From Hippophae tibetana (Eukaryota; Streptophyta; Magnoliopsida; Rosales; Elaeagnaceae): a stretch of 64,000 nt of DNA. Made by a program: the position numbers and the translations under genes. The stretch is taken from the NCBI GenBank assembly GCA_037013495.1, contig CM072811.1, positions 10,793,190-10,857,189 of the forward strand. The letters are read 5' to 3'. The notes beneath the pieces are model-generated. The model worked only from the letters and a program-made list of their open reading frames with translations, ran no database searches and was not told the DNA's origin. Position 1 is the stretch's first letter. The number at the start of each line of letters is the position of its first letter. Below, piece after piece: positions 1 through 14,811 of this stretch.

Positions 1-3000
1 ATCTCTACTTTTTATTTTTGAGATATATATATTTTTAAGGAAAAGGAACCATGTACAAATTGTACATATATTAAATACTAAGGGGAGTGGTTAATTTGTG
101 TTTTCTCTTTGAATTTGTTTACGTAACCCCATATATGTTTCTTTTTGAAAAGTCCTGAATGCATGAAGAGAAAGACACATAGATTAAATTTCTACGTAAC
201 TTATTCAAGTCAAGTAATAAAAATAAACATTTACCACTCTATTAGGTGTAATTCAGTGGAGAGGCCTAGAGAGATAATCTAACAATTTAAAATGTAAAAA
301 GTTAACACAAATAAACAATAAATAAAATTTTAAAATAAAGTAAAATATTAATGAAAAAGAAAAGATATAAAAAAATCTAAAACATCTTTTTCTTTTTAAT
401 GTCGTTTAAGATTACAACTAAAATTCATGAAATAAGTGATTTTAATATTCGACATATTTAGGATTTACTATAATAATTAGTTGAAAATCACTTTGCGATT
501 TTAATAAAAAAATGTATCAATATTAATTATATTAAATCATAGTATTAAGAATTTGAATTAGCTTAGACTCTAGTCTCACAAAGCATACTCTCAAATACAA
601 AAATCCTGTTGGTTCAAATATTAATTCAAAAGTATAAAAGAATTGAGCTTTTGAATATAAATGAAGTAATAGTTTGGCACATGTATAAATTTGAAAAGGA
701 CTAGAAAGAGTGCATAATATTAATCTCACGAAAGGAATCAAATTAAAGGATTTTATAAAGAAATAAAATAGTATTTTTATACATCAATTAAATTTATCAA
801 ATAAATTTGGAAATAACTTTTTTGGGATGAATTTAATGCAAATGACTTCTTCGGGGAGTATTTCCTATATATTTTTTTATATTCAGCCAATTCTGAGAAT
901 TGTATTAAGTCATAGTATAAGGTTTGTACTATTAATTTTTTTCTTTCTTTTATTTATATCTATTTTTTATTTTCGAGATATATATATTTTTAAGGAAAAG
1001 GAACCATGTACAAATTGTACATATATTAAATAATAAGGGGAGTGGTTAATTTGTGTTTTCTCTTTGAATTATTTTACGTAACCCCATATATGTATCTTTT
1101 TGAGAAGTCATGAATGCATGAAGAGAAAGACACATACTTTAAATTTCTACTTAACTTAATCAAGTCAGGTAATAAAAATAAACATTTAACACTCTATTAG
1201 GTGTAATTTAGTGGAGAGGCCTAGAGAGATAATCTAACAATTTAAAATGTAAAAAGTTAACACAAATAAACAATAAATAAAATTTTAAAATAAAGTAAAA
1301 TATTAATGAAAAAGATAAGATTGTCGCTTAAGATTACAACTAAAATTCATGAAATAAGTGATTTTAATATTCGACATATTTAGGATTTACTATAATAATT
1401 AGTTGAAAATCACTTTCCCGATTTTAATGAAAAATGTATCAATATTAATTATATTAAATAATAGTATTAAGAATTTGGAATTAGCTTAGACTCTAGTCTC
1501 ACAAAGCATACTCTCAAATAAAAAAATCCGTTGTTGGTTCAAATATTAATTCAAAAGTATAAAAAGAATTGAGCTTTTGAATATAAATGAAGTAATAGTT
1601 TGAGCACATGTATAAATTTGAAAAGGCCTAGAAAGAGTGCATAATATTAATCTCACGAAAGGAATCAAATTAAAAGGATTTTATAAAGAAATAAAATAGT
1701 ATTTTTATACATCAATTAAATTTATTTAAATAAATTTGGAAATAACTTTTTTGGGATGAATTTAATGCCAATGACTTCTTCGGGGAGTATTTCCTATATT
1801 TTCATTTATATTTAGCCCAATTCTGAGAATGATATTGGCTCATAGTATAAGGTTTGTACTATTCATTTTTTCTTTCTTTTATTTATCTCTACTTTTTATT
1901 TTCGAGATATATATTTTTAAGGAAAAGGAACCATGTACAAATTGTACATATATTAAATACTAAGGGGAGTGGTTAATTTGTGTTTTTCTCTTTGAATTTG
2001 TTTACGTAACCCCATATATGTTTCTTTTGAAAAGTCCTGAATGCATGAAGGAGAAAGACACATAGTTTAAATTTCTACGTAACTTATTCAAGTCAAGTAA
2101 TAAAAATAAACATTTACCACTCTCATTAAGGTGTAATTCAGTGGAGAGGCCTAGAGAGATAATCTAACAATTTAAAAATGTAAAAAGTTAACACAAATCA
2201 ACAATAAATAAAATTTTAAAATAAAGTAAAATATTAATGAAAAAGAAAAGATATAAAAAAAATCTAAAACATCTTTGTCTTTTTAATGTCGTTTAAGATT
2301 ACAACTAAAATTCATGAAATAAATGATTTAAATATTCGACATATTTAGGATTTACTATAATAATTAGTTGGAAAATCACTTTCCGATTTTAATAAAAAAT
2401 GTATCAATATTAATTATATTAAATAATAGTATTAAGAATTTGAATTAGCTTAGACTCTAATCTCACAAAGCATACACTCAAATACAAAAATCCTATTGGT
2501 TCAAAATTTAATTCAAAGGTATAAAAGAATTGAGCTTTTGAATATAAATGAAATAATAGTTTGGCATATGTATAAAGTTGAAAACGCCAAAAAAAGTGCA
2601 TAATATTAATCTCACGAAAGGAATAAAATTAAAGGATTTTTATAAAGAAATAGAATAGTATTTTTATACATCAATTAAATTTATTAAATAAATTTGGAAA
2701 TAACTTTTTTGGGATGGAAATTTAATGCAAATGACTTCTTCGGGGAGTATTTCCTATAATTTCATTTATATTTAGCCAATTCTGAGAATGATATTGGCTC
2801 ATAGTATAAGGTTTGTACTATTCATTTTTTTCTTTCTTTTATTTATCTCTACTTTTTATTTTTGAGATATATATATTTTTAAGGAAAAAGGAACCATGTA
2901 CAAATTGTACATATATTAAATACTAAGGGGAGTGGTTAATTTGTGTTTTCTCTTTGAATTTGTTTACGTAACCCCATATATGTTTCTTTTTGAAAAGTCC

Positions 3001-4230
3001 TGAATGTATGAAGAGAAAGGACACATAGTTTAAATTTCTACGTAACTTATTCAAGTCAAGTAATAAAAATAAACATTACCACTCTATTAGGGTGTAATTC
3101 AGTGGAGAGGCCTAGAGAGATAATCTAACAATTTAAAATGTAAAAAGTTAACACAAATAAACAATAAATAAAATTTTAAAATAAAGTAAAATAATTAATG
3201 AAAAAGAAAAGATATAAAAAAATCTAAAACATCTTTTTCTTTTTAATGTCGATTAAGATTACAACTAGAATTCATGAAATAAGTGATTTTAATATTCGAC
3301 ATGTTTAGGATTTACTATAATAATTAGTTGAAAATCACTCTCCGATTTTAATAAAAAAAATGTATCAATATTAATTATATTAAATAATAGTATTAAGAAT
3401 TTGAATTAGCTTAGACTCTAATCTCACAAAGCATACACTCAAATACAAAAATCCTATTGGTTCAAAATTTAATTCAAAGGTATAAAAGAATTGAGCTTTT
3501 GAATATAATTGAAATAATAGTTTGGGCATACGTATAAAGTTGAAAACCGCCTAAAAAATAGTGCATAATATTAATCTCACGAAAGGAATCAAATTAAAGG
3601 ATTTTATAAAGAAATAAAATAGTATTTTTATACATCAATTAAATTTATTAAATAAAATTTGGAAATAACTTTTTTTGGGATGAATTTAATGCAAATGACT
3701 TCTTCGGGGAGTATTTCCTATATTTTCATTTATATTTAGCCAATTCTGAGAATGATATTGGCTCATAGTATAAGGTTTGTACTATTCATTTTTTTTCTTT
3801 CTTTTATTTATATCTACTTTTTATTTTCGAGATATATATATTTTTAAGGAAAAGGAAAACATGTACAAATTGTACATATATTAAATACTAAGGGTAGTGG
3901 TTAATTTGTGTTTTCTCTTTGAATTTGTTTACATAACCCCCATATATGTTTCTTTTTGAAAAGTCTTGAATGCATGAAGAGAAAGACACATAGTTTAAAT
4001 TTCTACGTAACTTATTCAAGTCAAGTAATAAAAATAAACATTTAACACTCTATTAGGTGTAATTCAGTGGAGAGGCCTAGAGAGATAATCTAACAATTTA
4101 AAATGTAAAAAGTTAACAAAAATAAACAATAAATAAAATTTTAAAATAAAGTAAAATATTAATGAAAAAGATAAGATATAAAAAAAATCTAAAACATTTT
4201 TTTCTTTTTAATGTCGCTTAATGATTACAA
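1..4230 (+). repeat. Satellite block C-A-B-C-D, copy of 14318-18550
   Basis: Position 1 matches 14318 and the first ~1030 bases run with a constant offset of 14317. Beyond that the offset drifts (14336 near 2.42 kb, 14329 near 3.38 kb, 14320 near 4.20 kb) because of a ~33-bp deletion near 1320 and about 30 net single-base insertions. The match stops at about 4231-4308, where the sequence jumps from an E-like monomer to the start of an A monomer, recognisable by CACTTTGCG. This looks like an unequal-exchange junction, or a join made by the assembler. Confidence 0.85.
52..66. repeat. TGTACAAATTGTACA dyad, present once per monomer in many monomers
   Basis: A 15-bp perfect inverted repeat (7-bp arms, 1-bp centre) that recurs at the same place in most monomers of the left array and about half of those on the right, e.g. 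12467, 15327, 52547 and 63984. In the G/H-like variants one arm is destroyed (AGATTGAACTTGTACA or AGATAGAACTTGTACA). A related 15-bp sequence, TGTACAATCTGTACA, occurs at the collinear place in the retrotransposon (46982-46996). It could be a protein-binding dyad, but no factor is recognised. Confidence 0.6.
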
Positions 4231-4308
4231 CTAAAATTCATGAATATAAGTGATTTTAATATTCGACATATTTAGGATTTACTATAATAATTAGTTGAAA
4301 ATCACTTT

Positions 4309-7300
4309 GCGATTTTAATAAAAAAATGTATCAATATTAATTATATTAAATCATAGTATTAAGAATTTGAATTAGCTTAGACTCTAGTCTCACAAAGCAT
4401 ACTCTCAAATACAAAAATCCTGTTGGTTCAAATATTAATTCAAAAGTATAAAAGAATTGAGCTTTTGAATATAAATGAAGTAATAGTTTGGCACATGTAT
4501 AAATTTGAAAAAGGACTAGAAAGAGTGCATAATATTAATCTCACGAAAGGAATCAAATTAAAGGATTTTATAAAGAAATAAAATAGTATTTTTATACATC
4601 AATTAAATTTATCAAATAAATTTGGAAATAACTTTTTTGGGATGAATTTAATGCAAATGACTTCTTCGGGGAGTATTTCCTATATATTTTTTTATATTCA
4701 GCCAATTCTGAGAATTTGTATTAAGTCATAGTATATAGGTTTGTACTATTAATTTTTTTCTTTCTTTTATTTATATCTATTTTTTATTTTCGAGATATAT
4801 ATATTTTTTAAGGAAAAGGAACCATGTACAAATTGTACATATATTAAATAATAAGGGGAGTGGTTAATTTGTGTTTTCTCTTTGAATTATTTTACCGTAA
4901 CCCCATATATGTATCTTTTTGAGAAGTCATGAATGCATGAAGAGAAAGACACATACTTTAAAATTCTTACTTAACTTAATCAAGTCAGGTAATAAAAATA
5001 AACATTTAACACTCTATTTAGGTGTAATTTAGTGGAGAGGCCTAGAGAGATTATCTAACAATTTAAAATGTAAAAAGTTAACACAAATAAACAATAAATA
5101 AAATTTTAAAATAAAGTAAAATATTAATGAAAAAGATAAGATATAAAAAAATATAAAACTTCTTTTTATTTTTAATGTCGCTTAAGATTACAACTAAAAT
5201 TCATGAAATAAGTGATTTTAATATTCGACATATTTAGGATTTACTATAATAATTAGTTGAAAATCACTTTTCCGATTTTAATGAAAAATGTATCAATATT
5301 AATTATATTAAATAATAGTATTAAGAATTTGAATTAGCTTAGACTCTAGTCTCACAAAGCATACTCTCAAATAAAAAAATCCTGTTGGTTCAAATATTAA
5401 TTCAAAAGTATAAAAGAATTGAGCTTTTGAATATAAATGAAGTAATAGTTTGGCACATGTATAAATTTGAAAAGGCCTAGAAAGAGTGCATAATATTAAT
5501 CTCACGAAAGGAATCAAATTAAAGGATTTTATAAAGAAATAAAATAGTATTTTTATACATCAATTAAATTTATTAAATAAATTTGGAAATAACTTTTTTG
5601 GGATGAATTTAATGCCAATGACTTCTTCGGGGAGTATTTCCTATATTTTCATTTATATTTAGCCAATTCTGAGAATGATATTGGCTCATAGTATAAGGTT
5701 TGTACTATTCATTTTTTTCTTTCTTTTATTTATCTCTACTTTTTATTTTCGAGATATATATTTTTAAGGAAAAGGAACCATGTACAAATTGTACATATAT
5801 TAAATACTAAGGGGAGTGGTTAATTTGTGTTTTCTCTTTGAATTTGTTTACGTAACCACCATATATGTTTCTTTTTGAAAAGTCCTGAATGCATGAAGAG
5901 AAAGACACATAGTTTAAATTTCTACGTAACTTATTCAAGTCAAGTAATAAAAATAAACATTTACCACTCTATTAGGTGTAATTCAGTGGAGAGGCCTAGA
6001 GAGATAATCTAACAATTTAAAATGTAAAAAGTTAACACAAATAAACAATAAATAAAATTTTAAAATAAAGTAAAATATTAATGAAAAAGAAAAGATATAA
6101 AAAAATCTAAAAACATCTTTTTCTTTTTAATGTCGTTTAAGATTACAACTAAAAATTCATGAAATAAAATGATTTAAATATTCGACATATTTAGGATTTA
6201 CTATAATAATTAGTTGAAAATCACTTTTCCGATTTTAATAAAAAATGTATCAATATTAATTATATTAAATAATAGTATTAAGAATTTGAATTAGCTTAGA
6301 CTCTAATCTCACAAAGCATACACTCAAATACAAAAATCCCTATTGGTTCAAAATTTAATTCAAAGGTATAAAAGAATTGAGCTTTTGAATATAAATGAAA
6401 TAATAGTTTGGCATATGTATAGAAGTTGAAAACGCCAAAAAAAGTGCATAATATTAATCTCACGAAAGGAATAAAATTAAAGGATTTTATAAAGAAATAG
6501 AATAGTATTTTTATACATCAATTAAATTTATTAAATAAATTTGGAAATAACTTTTTTGGGATGAATTTAATGCAAATGACTTCTTCGGGGAGTATTTCCT
6601 ATAATTTCATTTATATTTAGCCAATTCTGAGAATGATATTGGCTCATAGTATAAGGTTTGTACTATTCATTTTTTTCTTTCTTTTATTTATCTCTACTTT
6701 TTATTTTTGAGATATATATATTTTTAAGGAAAAGGAACCATGTACAAATTGTACATATATTAAATACTAAGGGGAGTGGTTAATTTGTGTTTTCTCTTTG
6801 AATTTGTTTACGTAACCCCATATATGTTTCTTTTTGAAAAGTCCTGAATGTATGAAGAGAAAGACACATAGTTTAAATTTCTACGTAACTTATTCAAGTC
6901 AAGTAATAAAAATAAACATTTACCACTCTATTAGGTGTAATTCAGTGGAGAGGCCTAGAGAGATAATCTAACAATTTAAAATGTAAAAAGTTAACACAAA
7001 TAAACAATAAATAAAATTTTAAAATAAAGTAAAATATTAATGAAAAAGAAAAGATATAAAAAAATCTAAAACATCTTTTTCTTTTTAATGTCGATTAAGA
7101 TTACAACTAGAATTCATGAAATAAGTGATTTTAATATTCGACATGTTTAGGATTTACTATAATAATTAGTTGAAAATCACTCTCCGATTTTAATAAAAAA
7201 ATGTATCAATATTAATTATATTAAATAATAGTATTAAGAATTTGAATTAGCTTAGACTCTAATCTCACAAAGCATACACTCAAATACAAAAATCCTATTG

Positions 7301-10300
7301 GTTCAAAATTTAATTCAAAGGTATAAAAGAATTGAGCTTTTGAATATAATTGAAATAATAGTTTGGCATACGTATAAAGTTGAAAACGCCTAAAAATAGT
7401 GCATAATATTAATCTCACGAAAGGAATCAAATTAAAGGATTTTATAAAGAAATAAAATAGTATTTTTATACATCAATTAAATTTATTAAATAAATTTGGA
7501 AATAACTTTTTTGGGATGAATTTAATGCAAATGACTTCTTCGGGGAGTATTTCCTATATTTTCATTTATATTTAGCCAATTCTGAGAATGATATTGGCTC
7601 ATAGTATAAGGTTTGTACTATTCATTTTTTTCTTTCTTTTATTTATATCTACTTTTTATTTTCGAGATATATATATTTTTAAGGAAAAGGAAACATGTAC
7701 AAATTGTACATATATTAAATACTAAGGGTAGTGGTTAATTTGTGTTTTCTCTTTGAATTTGTTTACATAACCCCATATATGTTTCTTTTTGAAAAGTCTT
7801 GAATGCATGAAGAGAAAGACACATAGTTTAAATTTCTACGTAACTTATTCAAGTCAAGTAATAAAAATAAACATTTAACACTCTATTAGGTGTAATTCAG
7901 TGGAGAGGCCTAGAGAGATAATCTAACAATTTAAAATGTAAAAAGTTAACAAAAATAAACAATAAATAAAATTTTAAAATAAAGTAAAATATTAATGAAA
8001 AAGATAAGATATAAAAAAATCTAAAACATTTTTTTCTTTTTAATGTCGCTTAAGATTACAACTAAAATTCATGAAATAAGTGATTTTAATATTCGACATA
8101 TTTAGGATTTACTATAATAATTAGTTGAAAATCACTCTCCGATTTTAATAAAAAAATGTATCAATATTAATTATATTAAATAATAGTATTAAGAATTTGA
8201 ATTAGCTTAGACTCTAATCTCACAAAGCATACACTCAAATACAAAAATCCTATTGGTTCAAAATTTAATTCAAAGGTATAAAAGAATTGAGCTTTTGAAT
8301 ATAAATGAAATAATAGTTTGGCATATGTATAAAGTTGAAAACGCCTAAAAAGAGTGCATAATATTAATCTCACGAAAGGAATCAAATTAAAGGATTTTAT
8401 AAAGAAATAAAATAGTATTTTTATACATCAATTAAATTTATTAAATAAATTTGGAAATAACTTTTTTGGGAAGAATTTAATGCAAATGACTTCTTCGGGG
8501 AGTATTTCCTATATTTTCATTTATATTTAGCCAATTCTGAGAATGATATTGGCTCATAGTATAAGGTTTGTACTATTCATTTTTTTCTTTCTTTTATTTA
8601 TCTCTACTTTTTATTTTCGAGATATATATATTTTTAAGGAAAAGGAACCATGTACAAATTGTACATATATTAAATACTAAGGGGAGTGGTTAATTTGTGT
8701 TTTCTCTTTGAATTTTTTTACGTAACCCCATATATGTTTCTTTTTGAAAAGTCCTGAATGCATGAAGAGAAAGACACATAGTTTAAATTTCTACGTAACT
8801 TATTCAAGTCAAGTAATAAAAATAAACATTTACCACTCTATTAGGTGTAATTCAAAGGAGAGGCCTAGAGAGATAATCTAACAATTTAAAATGTAAAAAG
8901 TTAACACAAATAAACAATAAATAAAATTTTAAAATAAAGTAAAATATTAATGAAAAAGAAAAGATATAAAAAAATCTAAAACATCTTTTTCTTTTTAATG
9001 TCGTTTAAGATTACAACTAAAATTCATGAAATAAGTGATTTAAATATTCGACATATTTAGGATTTACTATAATAATTAGTTGAAAATCACTTTCCGATTT
9101 TAATAAAAAATGTATCAATATTAATTATATTAAATAATAGTATTAAGAATTTGAATTAGCTTAGACTCTAGTCTCACAAAGCGTACTCTCAAATACAAAA
9201 ATCCTGTTGGTTCAAATATTATTTCAAAAGTATAAAATAATTGAGCTTTTGAATATAAATGAAGTAATAGTTTGGCACATGTATAAATTTGAAAAGGCCT
9301 AGAAAGAGTGCATAATATTAATCTCACGAAAGGAATCAAATTAAAGGATTTTATAAAGAAATAAAATAGTATTTTTATACATCAATTAAATTGATCAAAT
9401 AAATTTGGAAATAACTTTTTTGGGATGAATTTAATGCAAATGACTTCTTCGGGGAGTATTTCCTATATTTTTCTTTTATATTTAGCCAATTCTGAGAATT
9501 GTATTAAGTCATAGTATAAGGTTTGTACTATTAACTTTTTTCTTTCTTTTATTTATATCTACTTTTTATTTTCGAGATATATATATTTTTAAGGAAAAGG
9601 AACCATGTACAAATTGTACATATATTAAATAATAAGTTGAGTGGTTAAATTGTGTTTTCTCTTTAAATTTGTTTAGGTAACCCCATATATGTCTCTTTTT
9701 GAGAAATCATGAATGCATGTAGAGAAAGACGCATACTTTAAATTTCTACTTAACTTATTCAAGTCAAGTATTAAAATTAAACATTTAACACACTATGATT
9801 TGTAATTCAATACAAAGGCCTAAATAGATAATCTTACAATTTAAAATGTAAAAAGTTCACACAAGTAAACAATAAATAAAATTTTAAAATAAAGTAAAAT
9901 ATTAATGAAAAAGTTAAGATATAAAAAAATCTAAAACATCTTTTTCTTTTTAATGCCGTTTAAGATTACAACTAAAATTCATAAAATAAGTTATTTTAAT
10001 ATTCGGCATATTTAGGATTTACTATAATAATTAGTTGAAAATCACTCTCCGATTTTAATAAAAAAAATGTATCAATATTAATTATATTAAATAATAGTAT
10101 TAAGAATTTGAATTAGCTTAGACTCTAATCTCACAAAGCAAACACTCAAATACTAAAATCCTATTGGTTCAAATATTAATTCAAAGGTATAAAAGAATTG
10201 AGCTTTTGAATACAAATGAAGTAATAGTTTGGCATATGTATAAAGTTGAAAATGCCTAAAAATAGTGCATAATCTTAATCTCACAAAAGGAATCTAATTA

Positions 10301-11700
10301 AAGGATTTTATAAAGAAATAAAATAGTATTTTTATACATCAAATAAATTTATCAAATAAATTTGGAAATAACTTTTTTGGGATGAATTTAATGCAAATGA
10401 CTTTTTCGGGGAATATTTCCTATATTTTCTTTTATATTTTGCCAATTCTGAGAATTATATTGGGTCATAATATAAAGTTTGTACTATTCATTTTGTTTTC
10501 TTTTACTTATCTCTACTTTTTATTTTCGAGATATATATTTTTTAATGAAAAGGAACCAGATTGAACTTGTACATATATTAAATAATGAGGTGAGTGGTTA
10601 ATTTGTGTTTTCTCTTTGAATTTGTTTAGGTAACCCCATATATGTCTCTTTTTGAGAAGTCATGAATGCATGTAGAGAAAGACACAAACTTTAAATTTCT
10701 ACTTAACTTATTTAAGTCAAGTAATAAAAATAAACATTTAACACATTATTATTTGTAATTCAATGAAGAGGCCTAAATAGATAATCTAACAATTTAAAAT
10801 GTAAAAAGTTAACACAAATAAACAATAAATAAAATTTTAAAATAATGTAAAATATTAATGAAAAAGATAAGATATAAAAAAATCTAAAACATCTTTTTCT
10901 TTTTAATGTCGTTTAAGATTACAACTAAAATTCATAAAATATGTTATTTTAATATTCAACATATTTAGGATTTACTATAATAATTAGTTGAAAATCACTC
11001 TCCGATTTTAATAAAAAATGTATCAATATTAATTATATTAAATAATAGTATTAAGAATTTGAATTAGCTTAGACTCTAATCTCACAAAGCAAACACTCAA
11101 ATACTAAAATCCTATTGGTTCAAATATTAATTCAAAGGTATAAAAGAATTGAGCTTTTGAATATAAATGAAGTAATAGTTTGGCATATGTATAAAGTTGA
11201 AAACGCCTAAAAAGAGTGCATAATCTTAATCTCACAAAAGGAATCTAATTAAAGGATTTTATAAAGAAATAAAATAGTATTTTTATACATCAAATAAATT
11301 TATCAAATAAATTTGGAAATAACTTTTTTGGGATGAATTTAATGCAAATGACTTCTTCGCGGAATATTTCCTATATTTTCTTTTATATTTTGCCAATTCT
11401 GAGAATTATATTGGGTCATAGTATAAAGTTTGTACTATTCATTTTGTTTTCTTTTACTTATCTCTACTTTTTATTTTCGAGATATATATTTTTTAATGAA
11501 AAGGAACCAGATTGAACTTGTACATATATTAAATAATGAGGTGAGTGGTTAATTTGTGTTTTCTCTTTGAATTTGTTTAGGTAACCCCATATATGTCTCT
11601 TTTTGAGAAGTCATGAATGCATGTAGAGAAAGACACAAACTTTAAATTTGTACTTAACTTATTTAAGTCAAGTAATAAAAATAAACATCTAACACATTAT
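4309..11700 (+). repeat. Eight-monomer higher-order block A-H, copy 1
   Basis: Eight consecutive monomer variants match those at 14812-22195. From about 6.43 kb onward the offset is exactly 10488 bp (11 monomers), and I saw only about two substitutions over more than 5 kb (near 8003 and 9015). The first 2.1 kb of this copy has about 15 net extra bases relative to copy 2, nearly all single-base duplications. Ordinary neighbouring monomers differ far more than this, so the block was copied as a unit recently, or is partly an assembly product. Confidence 0.88.
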
Positions 11701-11949
11701 TATTTGTAATTCAGTGGAGAGGCCTAGAGAGATAATCTAACAATTTAAAATGTAAAAAGTTAACACAAATAAACAATAAATAAAATTTTAAAATAAAGTA
11801 AAATATTAATGAAAAAGAAAAGATATAAAAAAATCTAAAACATCTTTTTCTTTTTAATGTCGTTTAAGATTACAACTAAAATTCATAAAATATGTTATTT
11901 TAATATTCAACATATTTAGGATTTACTATAATAATTAGTTGAAAATCAC

Positions 11950-14470
11950 TTTGCGATTTTAATAAAAAATGTATCAATATTAATTATATTAAATCATAGT
12001 ATTAAGAATTTGAATTAGCTTAGACTCTAGTCTCACAAAGCATACTCTCAAATACAAAAATCCTGTTGGTTCAAATATTAATTCAAAAGTATAAAAGAAT
12101 TGAGCTTTTGAATATAAATGAAGTAATAGTTTGGCACATGTATAAATTTGAAAAGGACTAGAAAGAGTGCATAATATTAATCTCACGAAAGGAATCAAAT
12201 TAAAGGATTTTATAAAGAAATAAAATAGTATTTTTATACATCAATTAAATTTATCAAATAAATTTGGAAATAACTTTTTTGGGATGAATTTAATGCAAAT
12301 GACTTCTTCGGGGAGTATTTCCTATATATTTTTTTATATTCAGCCAATTCTGAGAATTGTATTAAGTCATAGTATAAGGTTTGTACTATTAATTTTTTTC
12401 TTTCTTTTATTTATATCTATTTTTTATTTTCGAGATATATATATTTTTAAGGAAAAGGAACCATGTACAAATTGTACATATATTAAATAATAAGGGGAGT
12501 GGTTAATTTGTGTTTTCTCTTTGAATTATTTTACGTAACCCCATATATGTATCTTTTTGAGAAGTCATGAATGCATGAAGAGAAAGACACATACTTTAAA
12601 TTTCTACTTAACTTAATCAAGTCAGGTAATAAAAATAAACCTTTAACACTCTATTAGGTGTAATTTAGTGGAGAGGCCTAGAGAGATAATCTAACAATTT
12701 AAAATGTAAAAAGTTAACACAAATAAACAATAAATAAAATTTTAAAATAAAGTAAAATATTAATGAAAAAGATAAGATATAAAAAAATATAAAACTTCTT
12801 TTTATTTTTAATGTCGCTTAAGATTACAACTAAAATTCATGAAATAAGTGATTTTAATATTCGACATATTTAGGATTTACTATAATAATTAGTTGAAAAT
12901 CACTTTCCGATTTTAATGAAAAATGTATCAATATTAATTATATTAAATAATAGTATTAAGAATTTGAATTAGCTTAGACTCTAGTCTCACAAAGCATACT
13001 CTCAAATAAAAAAATCCTGTTGGTTCAAATATTAATTCAAAAGTATAAAAGAATTGAGCTTTTGAATATAAATGAAGTAATAGTTTGGCACATGTATAAA
13101 TTTGAAAAGGCCTAGAAAGAGTGCATAATATTAATCTCACGAAAGGAATCAAATTAAAGGATTTTATAAAGAAATAAAATAGTATTTTTATACATCAATT
13201 AAATTTATTAAATAAATTTGGAAATAACTTTTTTGGGATGAATTTAATGCCAATGACTTCTTCGGGGAGTATTTCCTATATTTTCATTTATATTTAGCCA
13301 ATTCTGAGAATGATATTGGCTCATAGTATAAGGTTTGTACTATTCATTTTTTTCTTTCTTTTATTTATCTCTACTTTTTATTTTCGAGATATATATTTTT
13401 AAGGAAAAGGAACCATGTACAAATTGTACATATATTAAATACTAAGGGGAGTGGTTAATTTGTGTTTTCTCTTTGAATTTGTTTACGTAACCCCATATAT
13501 GTTTCTTTTTGAAAAGTCCTGAATGCATGAAGAGAAAGACACATAGTTTAAATTTCTACGTAACTTATTCAAGTCAAGTAATAAAAATAAACATTTACCA
13601 CTCTATTAGGTGTAATTCAGTGGAGAGGCCTAGAGAGATAATCTAACAATTTAAAATGTAAAAAGTTAACACAAATAAACAATAAATAAAATTTTAAAAT
13701 AAAGTAAAATATTAATGAAAAAGAAAAGATATAAAAAAATCTAAAACATCTTTTTCTTTTTAATGTCGTTTAAGATTACAACTAAAATTCATGAAATAAA
13801 TGATTTAAATATTCGACATATTTAGGATTTACTATAATAATTAGTTGAAAATCACTTTCCGATTTTAATAAAAAATGTATCAATATTAATTATATTAAAT
13901 AATAGTATTAAGAATTTGAATTAGCTTAGACTCTAATCTCACAAAGCATACACTCAAATACAAAAATCCTATTGGTTCAAAATTTAATTCAAAGGTATAA
14001 AAGAATTGAGCTTTTGAATATAAATGAAATAATAGTTTGGCATATGTATAAAGTTGAAAACGCCAAAAAAAGTGCATAATATTAATCTCACGAAAGGAAT
14101 AAAATTAAAGGATTTTATAAAGAAATAGAATAGTATTTTTATACATCAATTAAATTTATTAAATAAATTTGGAAATAACTTTTTTGGGATGAATTTAATG
14201 CAAATGACTTCTTCGGGGAGTATTTCCTATAATTTCATTTATATTTAGCCAATTCTGAGAATGATATTGGCTCATAGTATAAGGTTTGTACTATTCATTT
14301 TTTTCTTTCTTTTATTTATCTCTACTTTTTATTTTTGAGATATATATATTTTTAAGGAAAAGGAACCATGTACAAATTGTACATATATTAAATACTAAGG
14401 GGAGTGGTTAATTTGTGTTTTCTCTTTGAATTTGTTTACGTAACCCCATATATGTTTCTTTTTGAAAAGT
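11950..14470 (+). repeat. Three-monomer A-B-C unit, extra copy
   Basis: This segment matches 14810-17330 at a constant offset of 2860 bp (three monomers) with almost no differences; one is C/A near 12641. The match ends at about 14478, where GCATG here corresponds to GTATG in the other copy. The extra ABC unit sits between the two eight-monomer blocks, giving the order ABCD / ABCDEFGH / ABC / ABCDEFGH in the left array. Confidence 0.88.
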
Positions 14471-14811
14471 CCTGAATGCATGAAGAGAAAGACACATAGA
14501 TTAAATTTCTACGTAACTTATTCAAGTCAAGTAATAAAAATAAACATTTACCACTCTATTAGGTGTAATTCAGTGGAGAGGCCTAGAGAGATAATCTAAC
14601 AATTTAAAATGTAAAAAGTTAACACAAATAAACAATAAATAAAATTTTAAAATAAAGTAAAATATTAATGAAAAAGAAAAGATATAAAAAAATCTAAAAC
14701 ATCTTTTTCTTTTTAATGTCGTTTAAGATTACAACTAAAATTCATGAAATAAGTGATTTTAATATTCGACATATTTAGGATTTACTATAATAATTAGTTG
14801 AAAATCACTTT

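Noticed and set aside
532..741. Antisense 60-84-codon open frame seen in 28 satellite monomers (e.g. 532-741, 5308-5517, 63516-63725)
   Set aside because: It recurs because the DNA is a tandem repeat, is hydrophobic as expected from AT-rich sequence, is broken in about half the monomers, and the collinear retrotransposon sequence has stops. No sign of selection for coding.
827..1033. Sense-strand 60-70-codon open frame in many monomers (e.g. 827-1033, 10382-10564, 59045-59257)
   Set aside because: Same reasoning: a repeat-driven frame with a start lost in many copies and variable ends; no recognisable domain beyond composition-driven hydrophobicity.
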